Shown here: positions 38,492 through 48,255 of the stretch, piece by piece | Position numbering within the stretch: the stretch's first letter is position 1 | Layout of the letters: each line of letters opens with the position of its first letter | NCBI GenBank assembly: GCA_009667805.1 | Contig: CM019069.1 | Coordinates: 61,187,422-61,251,421, forward strand | Origin: Leptobrachium leishanense | Lineage: Eukaryota; Chordata; Amphibia; Anura; Megophryidae | Direction of reading: 5' to 3' | DNA: 64,000 nt | Translations under genes and position numbers: made by a program | Notes under the pieces: model-generated | Seen by the model: the letters and a program-made list of their open reading frames with translations, nothing else | Told to the model about the DNA's origin: nothing | Database searches by the model: none

Positions 38492-39307
38492 TATCAGTTC
38501 CTCGTACCCGCATCCCCAACTTTCACCTTCAGGACTTCACTCGAGCTGCTCCCTTTCTATGGAACTTTCTCCCCAGCAACATCAGACTCGCCCGTCTCTC
38601 CAGTCCTTCAAGAAGTCTCTGAAAACACATTACTATAGAGAAGCCTATCGGCTCACTCCATGATCCCCCACTACACATTTCTTGTTCCATCTTCCCATTC
38701 AGTCTTCATGCAACCCACTACTTCAAATGCCCTATTCACCCTCACCTAATGTGTCACCCCTCTCCTCTTAGATTGTAAGCTCTTGAGCAGGGTCCTCCCT
38801 CCTTCTGTTCCGTGTGTGTGACATATATGTATATTTGTTACTCTGTTTCTCGTATTGTACAGCGCTATGGAACTTGTTGGCGCTTTATAAATACTTGTAA
38901 CTGTAACTAATTCAACTAAGGAAACTGATTCTGCCTCTTCTTTTGATTTGAGCGCGGAGAAAAACAGTTTATCAATTTTTTAAAATGTATTTTCTTTTTC
39001 TGTTTTCCTAGCCTCAAAACGAAAATTTAAATAGTAATTTTGGCATGTTTCTTGTTTTTTGTTTGGGGGGGGGCGCTCAACATTTCTGTGCCTACAGGCT
39101 CCTGAGGTGCAAATCCGGCCCTGCAGGTAAGTGTTTGCAGCTGTGTAAGTCATCAGAGGATCCAGAGAGGAGAAGGACAGATCGAAGCTCCAGCAAAACG
39201 TGTCCTTCCCCATCAGCAGCCAGCCACGCCCCCGATATATAATGTTTTTTACCAAAACACACACATATCCATTTGTGTGACATTTCATTATAAAAATAGC
39301 TGCATAC

Positions 39308-39449
39308 CTTCTTTTTTGTTTTTTTCATATTGTGTAATTTTGTCAAGCAGATTTTGATTAATTTCAGTAAATATCTCTTTCAGTTTGTCGAGTTTGTCTT
39401 CCCCGATCACTGCTGCTTTTTCCAGCTCAATGAAAATATCTGGCAGGCA
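39308..39449 (-). CDS. CASP8: Caspase-8, second DED2 exon
   Basis: Acceptor TTTTGTTTCAG before 39449, donor GTATGC after 39308; 142 nt, phase 0 in and phase 1 out. It reads CLPDIFIELEKAAVIGEDKL, continues DKLKEIFTEINQNLLDKI and ends in a lysine-rich stretch. This is the second half of DED2: DIFIE(L/M)EK-x-x-x-(I/L)GE-x-KLD-x-LK matches the human caspase-8 pattern, including the acidic/basic KLD-LK motif that takes part in DED-DED contacts. Confidence 0.93.
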
Positions 39450-40241
39450 CTGAAACAAAATGAACACCATAAAATTGTAAAGGCTTATGCAATTTGTTGA
39501 CCATATCGGGCCATTAAAAAGTCCCGAGGCCCAAAATCCTGCATTTTACAGTAAATCTGGACATGCACATCTTACTGTAAATCCCTGACCATTTTTACTG
39601 TAAATCCGAGTCTTCTTTGAAATCCTGTAAACGCGAGTCTTACTGCAAATACCAGACATGCACGTTTTTACTGTACTAGAGAAAATATTAAAGTTTGAAC
39701 TTGCAGGTTGTAAATATTACTGTGAAGTATCAAAATTATTGTTTTTAAGTGGCCATGATGTGTAGAGACCCCCCTTGCCCTGAACTGGAGAAAATGCTGG
39801 GTGATGTGGAGGGGTATCCTCCACCCCACCCAGCATCACCAGTAGCTGGGATTTTTGAATTTCCTGGCTGCCAGATCGGTCAAAACACAATAAAGCAACG
39901 CAGCTCATCTTATGTGGACTTTGTTCTCTGTAGACTCCAATGGTTTCAGCTTTTATTGTTGCCTGTTTATAAAAAGACCAAAACCATTGGACTTACGGAA
40001 GTTAACCATAGCATAAAAATGTGATTGCATGGAAGATAAACTGAGCCAAAGTCACTGAGTTCCCTGAGTGTCAAAGTATTGTGTAAGAAAAAAAACGTAA
40101 AAGATAAAAAGCTTACACAGTACATTTTGCAACTATAAAAAATACTTTTTATTATGCACACTTCAATTTGTGATTGATACAGTTTGTTTATTGTTGTTTG
40201 AACGTTTAAATGTAATAAGATGTAACAAAAAACAAACTTAC
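39450..40241 (-). other. CASP8 intron within DED2
   Basis: A perfect-looking inverted pair at 39788-39838 (tgctgggtgatgtggagg and cctccaccccacccagca) marks a short hairpin repeat. Nothing else recognised. Confidence 0.5.
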
Positions 40242-40347
40242 AGTAATTTTTTCCATTTTGGACACAGCGATATCGTTCTTTAGTAATTTCTTTATTTTAT
40301 CTAGCTCTTCTTTTACAACATTTTGCGAGAGGTCCAACAGTAGGCAC
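40242..40347 (-). CDS. CASP8: Caspase-8, first DED2 exon
   Basis: Acceptor TTGTTCATAG before 40347, donor GTAAGT after 40242; 106 nt. The first base completes the split arginine 108, then CLLLDLSQNVVKEELDKIKK and LLKNDIAVSKMEKIT. It covers helices 1 and 2 of DED2. Aligning from the shared arginine, the human FL motif (Phe122-Leu123) corresponds to Lys128-Leu129 here, so the phenylalanine is replaced by lysine while the same motif is intact in DED1. Confidence 0.92.
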
Positions 40348-41033
40348 CTATGAACAAGACAAGCAGAAGGTGGGAGTTGTTAGGAAGCATCTTTCACATC
40401 GTAAGGACTTTGTTTTGAGATCACACGTTATATACAATGTAAGCACAAATCACTTTGGGACAGACACTGGGACTACATGATATTAGCAAATAAATAAATC
40501 GATGAACATAGCGTTTATAAATCCTAATTGTCACGTTTTGTTGTTCCAGCCCTTTCTCCCTGCCCTCTGTATTCATTAATACCTGTTTTTCCCTTGTGTT
40601 TCTGTAGTTGATTTTCCTGGGTAGCAGCCCAGGGGTTAATTGCTTTGTGTCTGTTTAGCTCATCTGTTGGTCTTTGTCCTGATCCCCTCCCTATTTAAAG
40701 CAATGGGCCCATATCCCATTGCTCTGTCATTTTGGTTCACTTGCCTGGTTCCTAGTGTTGCTGTGTCTAGAGCTCCCTGCTGTTATTCCAGTCCAAGTTT
40801 GTATTTCTTGTTCTAGTTTATTGCTTTGGTTTTTCCTTGTCTGTCTGCTGTTTCCTCAGGTATTTCATGTTCTGGTTTATATCTAGTTATTCCTGTATAT
40901 TCAGTTCTAGTGTTTCTCCCTTGCTGTGTTTTTTGCTTTCTGTTTTTGTTTTATGTTATTCTGATTCCCTTGTTTTGATTCTTTGGCCTGGCTGACTTCC
41001 CTCCCGGTTCTGGATCCCTGGCATATGTATTTC
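40348..41033 (-). other. CASP8 intron, T-rich unclassified sequence
   Basis: From about 40530 the sequence is rich in ttgttcc, ctgttt and cctggtt phrases and begins gtcacgttttgttg; gtgacactaa appears at 41668. This could be a repeat whose ends are GTCAC and GTGAC, but no firm boundary was found. Confidence 0.3.
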
Positions 41034-41336
41034 ATAGAAACATAGAAAACATAGAAACATAGAAAAATGTCTGCAGATAAGAACCTTTCGGCCCATCTAG
41101 TCTGCCCAATTACATGGATACTTAACCTGGATTTATCTTTTGTTTAGGATAGCCTTATGCCTATCCCATGCTTGCTTAAATTCAATTACTGTTTTGGCCT
41201 CTACCACTTCTACTGGAAGACTGTTCCATGCATCCACCACCCTCTCAGTAAAATAATGCTTCCTGATGTTACTTTTAAACCTTTGCCCCTCTAATCTAAG
41301 ACTATGTCCTCTTGTTTTGCTATTTTGTTTCCTTTT
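41034..41336 (-). mobile_element. CR1-like LINE 3' fragment
   Basis: Almost the same as the first 300 bp of the element at 1802-2552: CATAGAAACATAG tail repeats, then aaaatgtctgcagataagaa and the complement of the WNSLPVEVVEA coding stretch. It breaks off at ttgtttcctttt. Severely 5'-truncated. A TA microsatellite is at 41420-41447. Confidence 0.85.
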
Positions 41337-42389
41337 CGTACTCTAGTTCTAACTCCTGGCTTTTTCCTCTTGACCACTTTCTTGCTTAATCCTTGCCTGT
41401 ACTGTTTATTTGTGTCCTGCTATGTATATATATATATATATATATATTTATCGACTCTGCACAGCTTTACGGTATTATTTTCTATAGAGCAGATCCGGCC
41501 ATCTCCAAAGGTCCAGTCTTTCAGGTCAGGGCTGCTTAGGTATCTTGCGATGCAGAGGTTCTTTGCTATACTGTATTCACTAGTGCTATTCTGTATATGG
41601 TGCCTGCATACTGGGGCTTTCCCAGGAACCAGGGCCTCACCTTGGCACCTGCCATGTACCCCCTTTGTGACACTAATTAGTTATTTACTCAGACTTTATT
41701 TTCTCTTCATGAAAATTCAGTTCTCCTTATTCATCCATTAACATATTCCAATATAATTTCATGAATATGTTAGAAATATTCTTACCTTATGAATTTGAAT
41801 GGGAAAATGAAGAATTTCTTATTAAATAGAGACTATACAACAAGCATAAGAAAGAAACCAGGTATCCTCAGGTTGACATCTTGTTAGAAAATCTACATTA
41901 TTAAGACAATCACACGTGGATATCACCTCAGTGGGTTGGAAAATATATTACACCTTGTAACAGATCTCCATACCCAGACTGGGTCACATTTGTTAATGCT
42001 GCTTCCTTGTCGGACCCCCGTTCTCCCACCAGCAGTCTTTCATGCCGTTCTCAAGCCCCTAGGTGATGTTTATGGGTACACAGAGCTGTGACAGCATTCC
42101 CTGAAATAAGTCAGCAAACAGTTCTTGAGGTTTTGAATAGACAGCATCAGGGACTGAGCTTTTAGTGAAATAATATATACAGTGCAAGGTGGAAATGGCC
42201 CTCTGGCTTCTACTGTACTTCATCATAATCCCTCCCCTAGAATATTACTGTAAAGGCTCTGAAGTTTCTGTTGTATGTTTTGTAGTCTGGGACATAATTA
42301 GACCCGGGACAGATAAAGGTTGTTGAGCAATGCTAATCCCATTAACAGATACAAACACATTCCAGATAGGGGGAGTTGGAAAAGATTAA

Positions 42390-42571
42390 CAGGTCTATTC
42401 AAAGAAAGGTGAAAACCAGGAGAACTGGTAGGAGAAGAGAACAACCTAGACCAAATAGCCGATTTGGAAACTGAGATAAATGGGAGAATTTTTCTGGTTT
42501 GGCTCTTTTGACCTAGACTTTTCACTTATCCAGTCATTCTCCTGACTTTCACTTTTCTTTGAATAGTCCTG
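42390..42571. repeat. Family P MITE
   Basis: A 182-bp palindrome matching the family P interior (ccaaatagccgatttggaaa, gggagaatttttctggtttg). Its ends are mutated (CAGGTCTATTC and GAATAGTCCTG) and no TSD is visible, so it is an older copy. Confidence 0.8.
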
Positions 42572-43234
42572 GTGACCACCAGATTGTGAGTGTAACATTC
42601 ACTGATTGACGATTGAAATTGACTTTTTGTACAGTCTGCACTATTGGGAATATTTTTTTATTTTATCTTTCATGTGCTGAGATGAAGACTTTTATGATAC
42701 GCCTAATATAAGGACTGAGGAATATATGGGTGATATATGAAATACTCCAAGAGCAAGTCAAATTAGACCTGTGCTGTAGCTAATTGATCAATTGTTTTAT
42801 ATTGACTGGTGATCGGGGTGACCACCTCTAAGATACACAGCACTGGGTGGAGTGACACTAGATAGGTTTTTGGCACGTTTTGGCACAATTTTCTACACAA
42901 TTTAATTTACAATGTGTCTGCTACTGCTGATTGCGTACACATGATAGTGAAGGGGTCAACGATTAACAATTCGTAGTAGCTTTGTGAATGACAACATGTT
43001 TTCTAATGACCAGAGACCTCCAAGTCATTCAGTGTTATATTTAGTCAGACAATCTCTGTGATGTGTTACAAATACACAACTATGGAAACTCAAATATCAT
43101 CATTCATGTCAGTGTGTGTGTGTGTGAGTGAAATTTTAAAATTTGATCTTGACTATTAGCCATATCATTAAAATACAAAGTTTTCCTTGTCATAAATATT
43201 GCAACAGAGATCCCGAATATCCCAGCATTCCCAC

Positions 43235-43577
43235 CTGAAAGGAGAAATTTTTGTCCATCTTGCGTCTGTGATTTGCTTTTTCACTTGGCTTTCTCCAACT
43301 TCTAGGTATTTTTTGAGTAGATCAAATCGACCTGTGTAATAAAGCAGTTCTTGAAGGATAAACGTGTCCTGCTTTGTCAGCAAGCAACACTCCTGTAACT
43401 TTATGAAGAGGTCCGAGCTGTCCTTTATTGAGGAAGCGTTTGTAATATGGTCCTTGCATAAAAATATCATTAATCTCTCTTCATCTTCTTCCAGGTCGCT
43501 AGAAATGTTGTGCAGTTTAACAAGAAAGTCATCCACACTACTGCGAATATTATCCATTTAACAATCCACTTTTACCC
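43235..43577 (-). CDS. CASP8: Caspase-8, first coding exon (DED1)
   Basis: The acceptor TTTTCCTTCTAG ends at 43578; 20 nt of 5' UTR precede the ATG at 43557-43555, and an in-frame TAA just before the ATG supports that start. The coding part is 323 nt and ends in phase 2 at AG|GTGGGA. It reads MDNIRSSVDDFLVKLHNISS and continues through the first death effector domain: the hydrophobic-patch FL at residues 32-33 (MIFLCKDHI), and the RxDL element in GRFDLLKKYL. It ends ARWTKISPF. The open frame past 43235 is intron read-through. Confidence 0.95.
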
Positions 43578-44451
43578 CTAGAAGGAAAATATTGTTATAT
43601 AAAGAAGTTCATAGTGATACATTGCGCTTCCATGTCTAATTGTTAGTAGGGTTGCTATAACTTTTCACGATTTCATTAAAACAAAAAAAATTAACTTATT
43701 TGCCATTTCAGCTCTGTCCCCTTTTCTGGGCGATAGCAGACTGGTTTTCATGTGCTATAACCTTCTCTGTAATGGCACAATTGAGTTAAAATTTGAGACC
43801 TGAGCGAGACCCAACATAGGGCAAGAAACTTATGCTGTTGCGCATTCTCTGTGCTCGAATAAATTTGTTTTGATTCACTCTTAGACAAAAGCCACAGTCA
43901 GCTACCTTGGAACCCAGATGTTTTGAAACTACCCAAATGGTCCGACACTCTTTGAACTGACTAGACATCATGCTGACCCCTGGTCCAGAGGGAAGTCCAT
44001 ACATGGACCCCTTACTTGAGGTGCCCAGAGAGAAATTATCATAGAGAGTTTCAGTATCTCACGTGTAAAGGAGACTTCCTTGGCAGGATTTCCAGTTGAG
44101 TGGGACTATTGCATGAGGCTTAGTTGTTACTGCGAGTCCTCGTGCAATCATTACCATTCCACTTGCTATTCCATTATTTGTGTTACCATTTGGTTTTTTT
44201 GTGTGGTACTGTTTGTTTGTTTATCCTATACTTTGCTATCAGGGTACTTGGAGCAGTAATTCTGTGAGCTATCACCTGTATCCTTTTCCATCTCCAGTTG
44301 GGCCCAGTGCCTTTTGCTAACTGTGCCAAATTACTGTGCTCAAAACGTTTTAGATAGGACATAGTGGGATTGAATAGCAGAATTCAGGTGAATGGGTCTC
44401 CGGAGGCAGGTAACATGCAAACCGTATGCGCAGGATGGGGTTCATGCAGGC
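43578..44451 (-). other. CASP8 first intron, no recognised content
   Basis: A fragment near 43885-44000 (ccacagtcagctaccttgga ... tgacccctgg) resembles the 'cagcaacc..tggc' MITE end at 26231. No exon signal on either strand. Confidence 0.35.
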
Positions 44452-45219
44452 CAGGGCAGAGTAAAAAAAAGAGGTTTTTGTTTTTCACAATTAGAATTAT
44501 TTAGACCACTGTATCTCTGGAGCCCTAAAAGCTAGAGGGACATATGAGGTATCATTGGAAAGGCCCGATTACGGTCCTTCCAGTGATTCTAAATATAACC
44601 AGGTTAGATTTATGTAAAAATTAAATAACAAATAAAATATTAATTTTTTTTCTAACGCAGCACTATTATTCAGTTTACAATTATAAAGTGAACAGTGATG
44701 CTGCGCTAATTCACCTTCTCATTTCCCACACTACTAGCAAGTGTGGAGTGATGATGCAGTGCATTGTTTCATCGAAAACTTAGACCGTGGCACTGCTATG
44801 AAGAGAGACAGGGGGACTTTGGAACCCGCATCTCTGAATTGTACATTGCACAAGGTTAAGTGAGGTGTCATAGGAAAGGTCAAAGTCTGGTCTTTACAAT
44901 GATAACAAACATAACCATGTAATGTGTAAAAATAAAAAAAGTGAATGCAAAATGATTATTTTTTCTCTTTAAGGCAGAGGCATTATATGCTTTTACAAAT
45001 AAAACAAACAATGCCACAGAACTCACTCAACTAAGGCAACACATTCTGCCCCTTATTTTGATTTGACCACAGAAACAGTTTCAGTTTTTTTAAAAAAAAA
45101 AAAATTTTGTTTGCCCCAAGCTAAAATTTAAAGTCATTTTGGCATGTTTCCATTTTTTGCTTGGGGGGACGACTCACATTTCTGTGCCTACAGGCTCCTG
45201 AGATGCAAATCCAGCCCTG
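44452..45219. mobile_element. hAT-type element related to 35026-39123
   Basis: Shares long blocks with the 35026 element: actgtatctctggagcccta, tatgaggtatcattggaaag, gtgaacagtgatgctgcgct and, at the right, tgcctacaggctcctgagat with the end AAATCCAGCCCTG. It has no L2 insert. The left end is degraded (CAGGGCAGAG) and no TSD was seen. Confidence 0.75.
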
Positions 45220-45470
45220 TCCGTGTGCGTGTACAGTATGGGTCAAAACCTATTACTAGAAAATTGATATTTATTTTAAAGTGATTTACATCTTTATATA
45301 ACACTTAGGAATATTTTTGTGGATTTAAGCAATGTTAAATGACATTTATTAGACACGCGCCTGTTATTTTTAATATTTATTTTTTTTGGCTGGGTATATC
45401 GCGCAGAGTACAGATTTAAAATCACTGCCTTGCGGGTCCACTGCTGGGTGTATGTTAACTATTTCATATA

Positions 45471-46362
45471 CAGGGTTATTCAAGAAATTGCTGGCGAGAG
45501 GTAACCGAACGCTGAAATTCAGGGTTCTGTTACCTTTCCTGGCCATTCGGCTATCCAGAGAGCAGGCAATTCGCCAAATCCTGGTGAATTGCCTGCACAT
45601 ACGGTGCCTGTTCGGTGCCTGTTCGAGGGCAGTGAAATCCCCATAGAGAAGCACTGCTTCGTCTATTCAGAGAACAAAAACCAGCAGTGAAAGGTTCCCT
45701 AAATGCCCTGCTGTTCAGTGGTTTAATTCGACAGGTTTATTCAGGAGAATCCCATAGGCTTCAATGTTAAAAATATTCCCGTTTAATTCAATATCTAATA
45801 AAATGTTGATTATAGTATTCTGCAGTAAAAAGTGTCTTTATTTATAGATTTTTTAGGATCTTTTAGGCATGTTTTGGGATTTTTTTGCAAACATTATTTT
45901 TCCTTTTTTGTTTTAAATCCTTTTTTATTCTTTCTGTAACAGCCCTTTTTATTATCATTCATTGGATCTTATATGTAAATTTCAGACATTTTCGCTCAGT
46001 AGTTTGTTTGCAAACAGCGTTTCACTTTTCAAACATTCAAGCGTACTGTTTTTTTTTTTCACTCCATTCGTCTGCGGTGTCGGTTTTTTTCGGAGGCTGC
46101 TCTGCGCTGTGATCGGCTCCTGCTTGGGTTTCTCCGGTGTCTTCGGCGGGTTAATCCAGATGTTTTTGCGGGTTTCGGTGTGCATACGCCCTCGTTTTGC
46201 GGTGAGTTTGCGGCGACTTTTCCCTGCACTTCGACGGCACTGTGGTGCTTGCTGAATACACCGCAGGGTCGCCGAAATGGGATCGCCAAATCGCACCGAA
46301 TTGAAGAGAACGAAAAGTCACCGAGCGTGCGGTGGCTTTTCGATTCTCTTTGAATAACCCTG
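45471..46362. repeat. CAGGGTTATTC MITE (family Q)
   Basis: 892 bp, ends CAGGGTTATTCAAGAAATTG and CTCTTTGAATAACCCTG, flanked by ATA (45468-45470, 46363-46365). Collinear with 13039-13932 and 60334-61183. Open frames on both strands are incidental. Confidence 0.88.
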
Positions 46363-46980
46363 ATAGTCTGCCAAGTTTGGGGTCAGAAAAAAGGGATGTA
46401 TGCGATATGAGTGCCATGCCATCAGATGGTTTGCATTGACATTGCTCTGTCTATGGAAACAAAACTAACAAGTAGATGTTTCTCTAGTGCTTACACAGAA
46501 GAAATATGACAGTTACACACTTTACATTTATAAATTCTTTCTTTGCCATTGAATGACACTCATACCCAGGTACACCCTAATGTTGGGTGGGGAGGTTCAT
46601 CTTTGACCCCCCCCCCAAGTAGATATTTTGGATGTTCCTTTTCTGGATCATGATAAATAGCATGAACATTGCGTGTATCGCTGCATAAACATTGATTGTG
46701 CCGAACTAAAATAACTGTTCTGTATAAAATTATCCAAGCATAGATATGTAATTAATAAATGTTCCATCGGTGCACACCCTAATGAAGTGGACTGCGCAGG
46801 CCACTGCAAACGCCACTGCAAACAATCGTCCCCACAAACTCTTACACTCACACATTCATGATCTACTTAAAAACATGTTCAACAGAAGTTGTATACATGT
46901 GATTTTAGACTCACTGCACATAGGGTTAGAAACAAATGTAAGTAAAACATAAACAGTATAAAGTTAAACGACATACTTAC

Positions 46981-47070
46981 GAGTTTCAGAGCGATATGGC
47001 AGTAGCTGTCTCCTTCACTCGGTGTTTCCTGTAACTTACACAGGTTTCCTGTGCTGTTTTTTCAGTTCTC
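46981..47070 (-). other. CASP8: CASP8 5' untranslated exon
   Basis: On the minus strand the sequence ...gccatatcgctctgaaactc ends at a consensus donor GTAAGTATG (46980 downward). It lies 3.4 kb upstream of the DED1 exon, whose acceptor has no coding upstream, so a leader exon is required. The donor is strong; the 5' boundary is a guess. A second possible donor (ctGTGTAAGT) is at about 47040. Confidence 0.55.
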
Positions 47071-47079
47071 AACGCAACG

Positions 47080-47086
47080 TGAGTCA
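47080..47086. promoter_or_regulatory. Possible AP-1 site near CASP8 leader
   Basis: TGAGTCA, the AP-1 core, lies about 100 bp upstream of the leader donor. A single 7-bp match is weak evidence. Confidence 0.2.
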
Positions 47087-47938
47087 TGCAAACGTATGTC
47101 TGAAAAATGTCTAAAAGGTCTTAACCCATTTGATCCTGCACTCCTCAAAGTTTTATGGAAGGTGTCAGTCAGACACCTTTATTAATCACACGGCCAGTCA
47201 CATTCATAAGAAATTGATTTTGATACATTGTATTAATTATGCAGATTTTAAGTGATCCGCAGGCTCAGCTGTTACTGTTTCGGGATTGCTATTTTTATTA
47301 TTCACTCTTTCAGTTTATCTTATTGACATGAGTTAAAAAAAACAACAAAGTTTCCTGGATCAAGGGTCAATAACAGGAGGCGGGGTTTGCAGACAGTGAA
47401 TAACCGGTTTCTTACCAGACCATTTACATTGGATGTGTATAGCCCCAGTGACATACGTGTGGCTTTCCTCTACCTCTGACACATATCCACCATTCTGTGT
47501 TTCCTGTACAACTTGATCACAGCCAGCTCTGGGAAAACTCGAGAGATAGCATTCAGCCAATCAGATTCCTTTAAATGCTTCTGCTTCAACCACCGGCTTA
47601 CTCCCTCAGCTAATTAATTTCGGCTCCAGGAGACCCCAATCCCTGGAAGGCGGTCCACCAGCCAATGATTGGCATCCCTCCTCTTTGAAGCACTGTCCCG
47701 TCAGTAAGGTAGAAATGTGGTGAGCAGTTAAGTTAAGTGGTCATGGTATCAACACCATCTTCTAAAATTGTATAAAAACAGTGTCGGTGAGTGACCAGAT
47801 CAGAAATATATATCACGGTGTGTAGCATGGCATATGTCCAGTACTGTGCAAAAATATTAGGCTACTACCAGCTTTGTTTTTCTTGAACATTTTTAATGAC
47901 CATCCATAGTTCTTTTTCAGTCTCTTTATTAACCCTCT
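47087..47938. other. CASP8 upstream region, no recognised gene
   Basis: Ordinary sequence, with a possible promoter for CASP8 at its low-coordinate end. No transposon ends or exon signals were recognised. Confidence 0.35.
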
Positions 47939-48238
47939 CATGCAGCGGGCCGTACTATGCCGTCCACGTGGCGAGTGGGCCTTGAAGCTGCGGGGTGGCA
48001 TAGTATGCCCTGCTGATTTCAATGGGCCTCCTTCACCCCCCAAAAGTCGGTGTCCGCCACGCGCTGTTGTCTGTCGCGTGACGGCGGCCTGTCCCCCTGC
48101 AGCCCATGTTGCACACCAGCTGCTAGGTGGGCCAGAGAAGGGGCCCGCCACACCATCCGGCAAGCGGGGCATACTAGTACGCCCAGCCTGTTTTAAAGCC
48201 CCACTGCCGGGCACAACCTGCCCAGCAGCAAAGGGTAA
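47939..48238. repeat. TTAACCCTYTSMTGC MITE
   Basis: 300 bp. The left end TTAACCCTCTCATGCAGCGGGC pairs with the right end GCCCAGCAGCAAAGGGTAA, and an inner pair surrounds the phrase ggcatagtatgccc / ggggcatactagtacgcc. GC-rich interior. Similar TTAACCCCTTCGCTGC ends occur at 2884. Confidence 0.55.
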
Positions 48239-48255
48239 GATACAAACAGGAAATA

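Larger units (their letters stand above)
36146..38909 (+). mobile_element. L2-like LINE, 5'-truncated, itself interrupted
   Basis: ATTCA flanks the insert on both sides (36141-36145, 38910-38914), and the relative at 44452-45219 lacks it. The + strand encodes RT motifs in several shifted frames: SLLPFASKILKRLVYNQL, LLDLTAAFDTVDH, GVPQGSVLGPLLF and then YAEHTQIYLS where an active copy has YADD. It ends with attgtacagcgctatggaac and gcgctttataaatac, the L2-type 3' end. A hAT element splits it at 37613-38491. It is inactive. Confidence 0.88.
35026..39123. mobile_element. hAT-type element, CAGGGCCGGATTT ends, 8-bp duplication
   Basis: CAGGTAAG is duplicated at 35018-35025 and 39124-39131. Ends are CAGGGCCGGATTTATAA and GCAAATCCGGCCCTG. 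The two ends also share the inverted theme gtgcctacaggcgcctg / cctacaggctcctg. A related copy without the inserts is at 44452-45219, which shows what was added: the L2 LINE at 36146-38909. Without it the element is about 1.3 kb and has no transposase. Confidence 0.85.
29878..39234 (-). mobile_element. Short non-LTR retroelement expanded by nested insertions
   Basis: ATATATAATGTT is duplicated on both sides (29866-29877 and 39235-39246). On the minus strand the element begins ggcgtggctggctgctgatg at 39226 and ends with AAAATAAAAATCTTTGACTA, then a short A tail at 29878-29888. That is a target-primed insertion with a poly(A) end. Its own sequence is only about 1.7 kb in four pieces: 29878-30029, 30479-30888, 33931-35025 and 39124-39234. 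Reading from an ATG near 35013 gives a short GC-rich frame (MEQPAIGGESSGAC...) that stops within about 50 codons. It may be a deleted L1/Tx1-type element; class uncertain. It accounts for 9.36 kb of the 9.74-kb CASP8 intron. Confidence 0.75.

Noticed and set aside
43168..43234. Extension of the DED1 frame (WECWDIRDLCCNIYDKENFVF)
   Set aside because: The donor at 43235 and the fit to the next exon show it is intron read-through.
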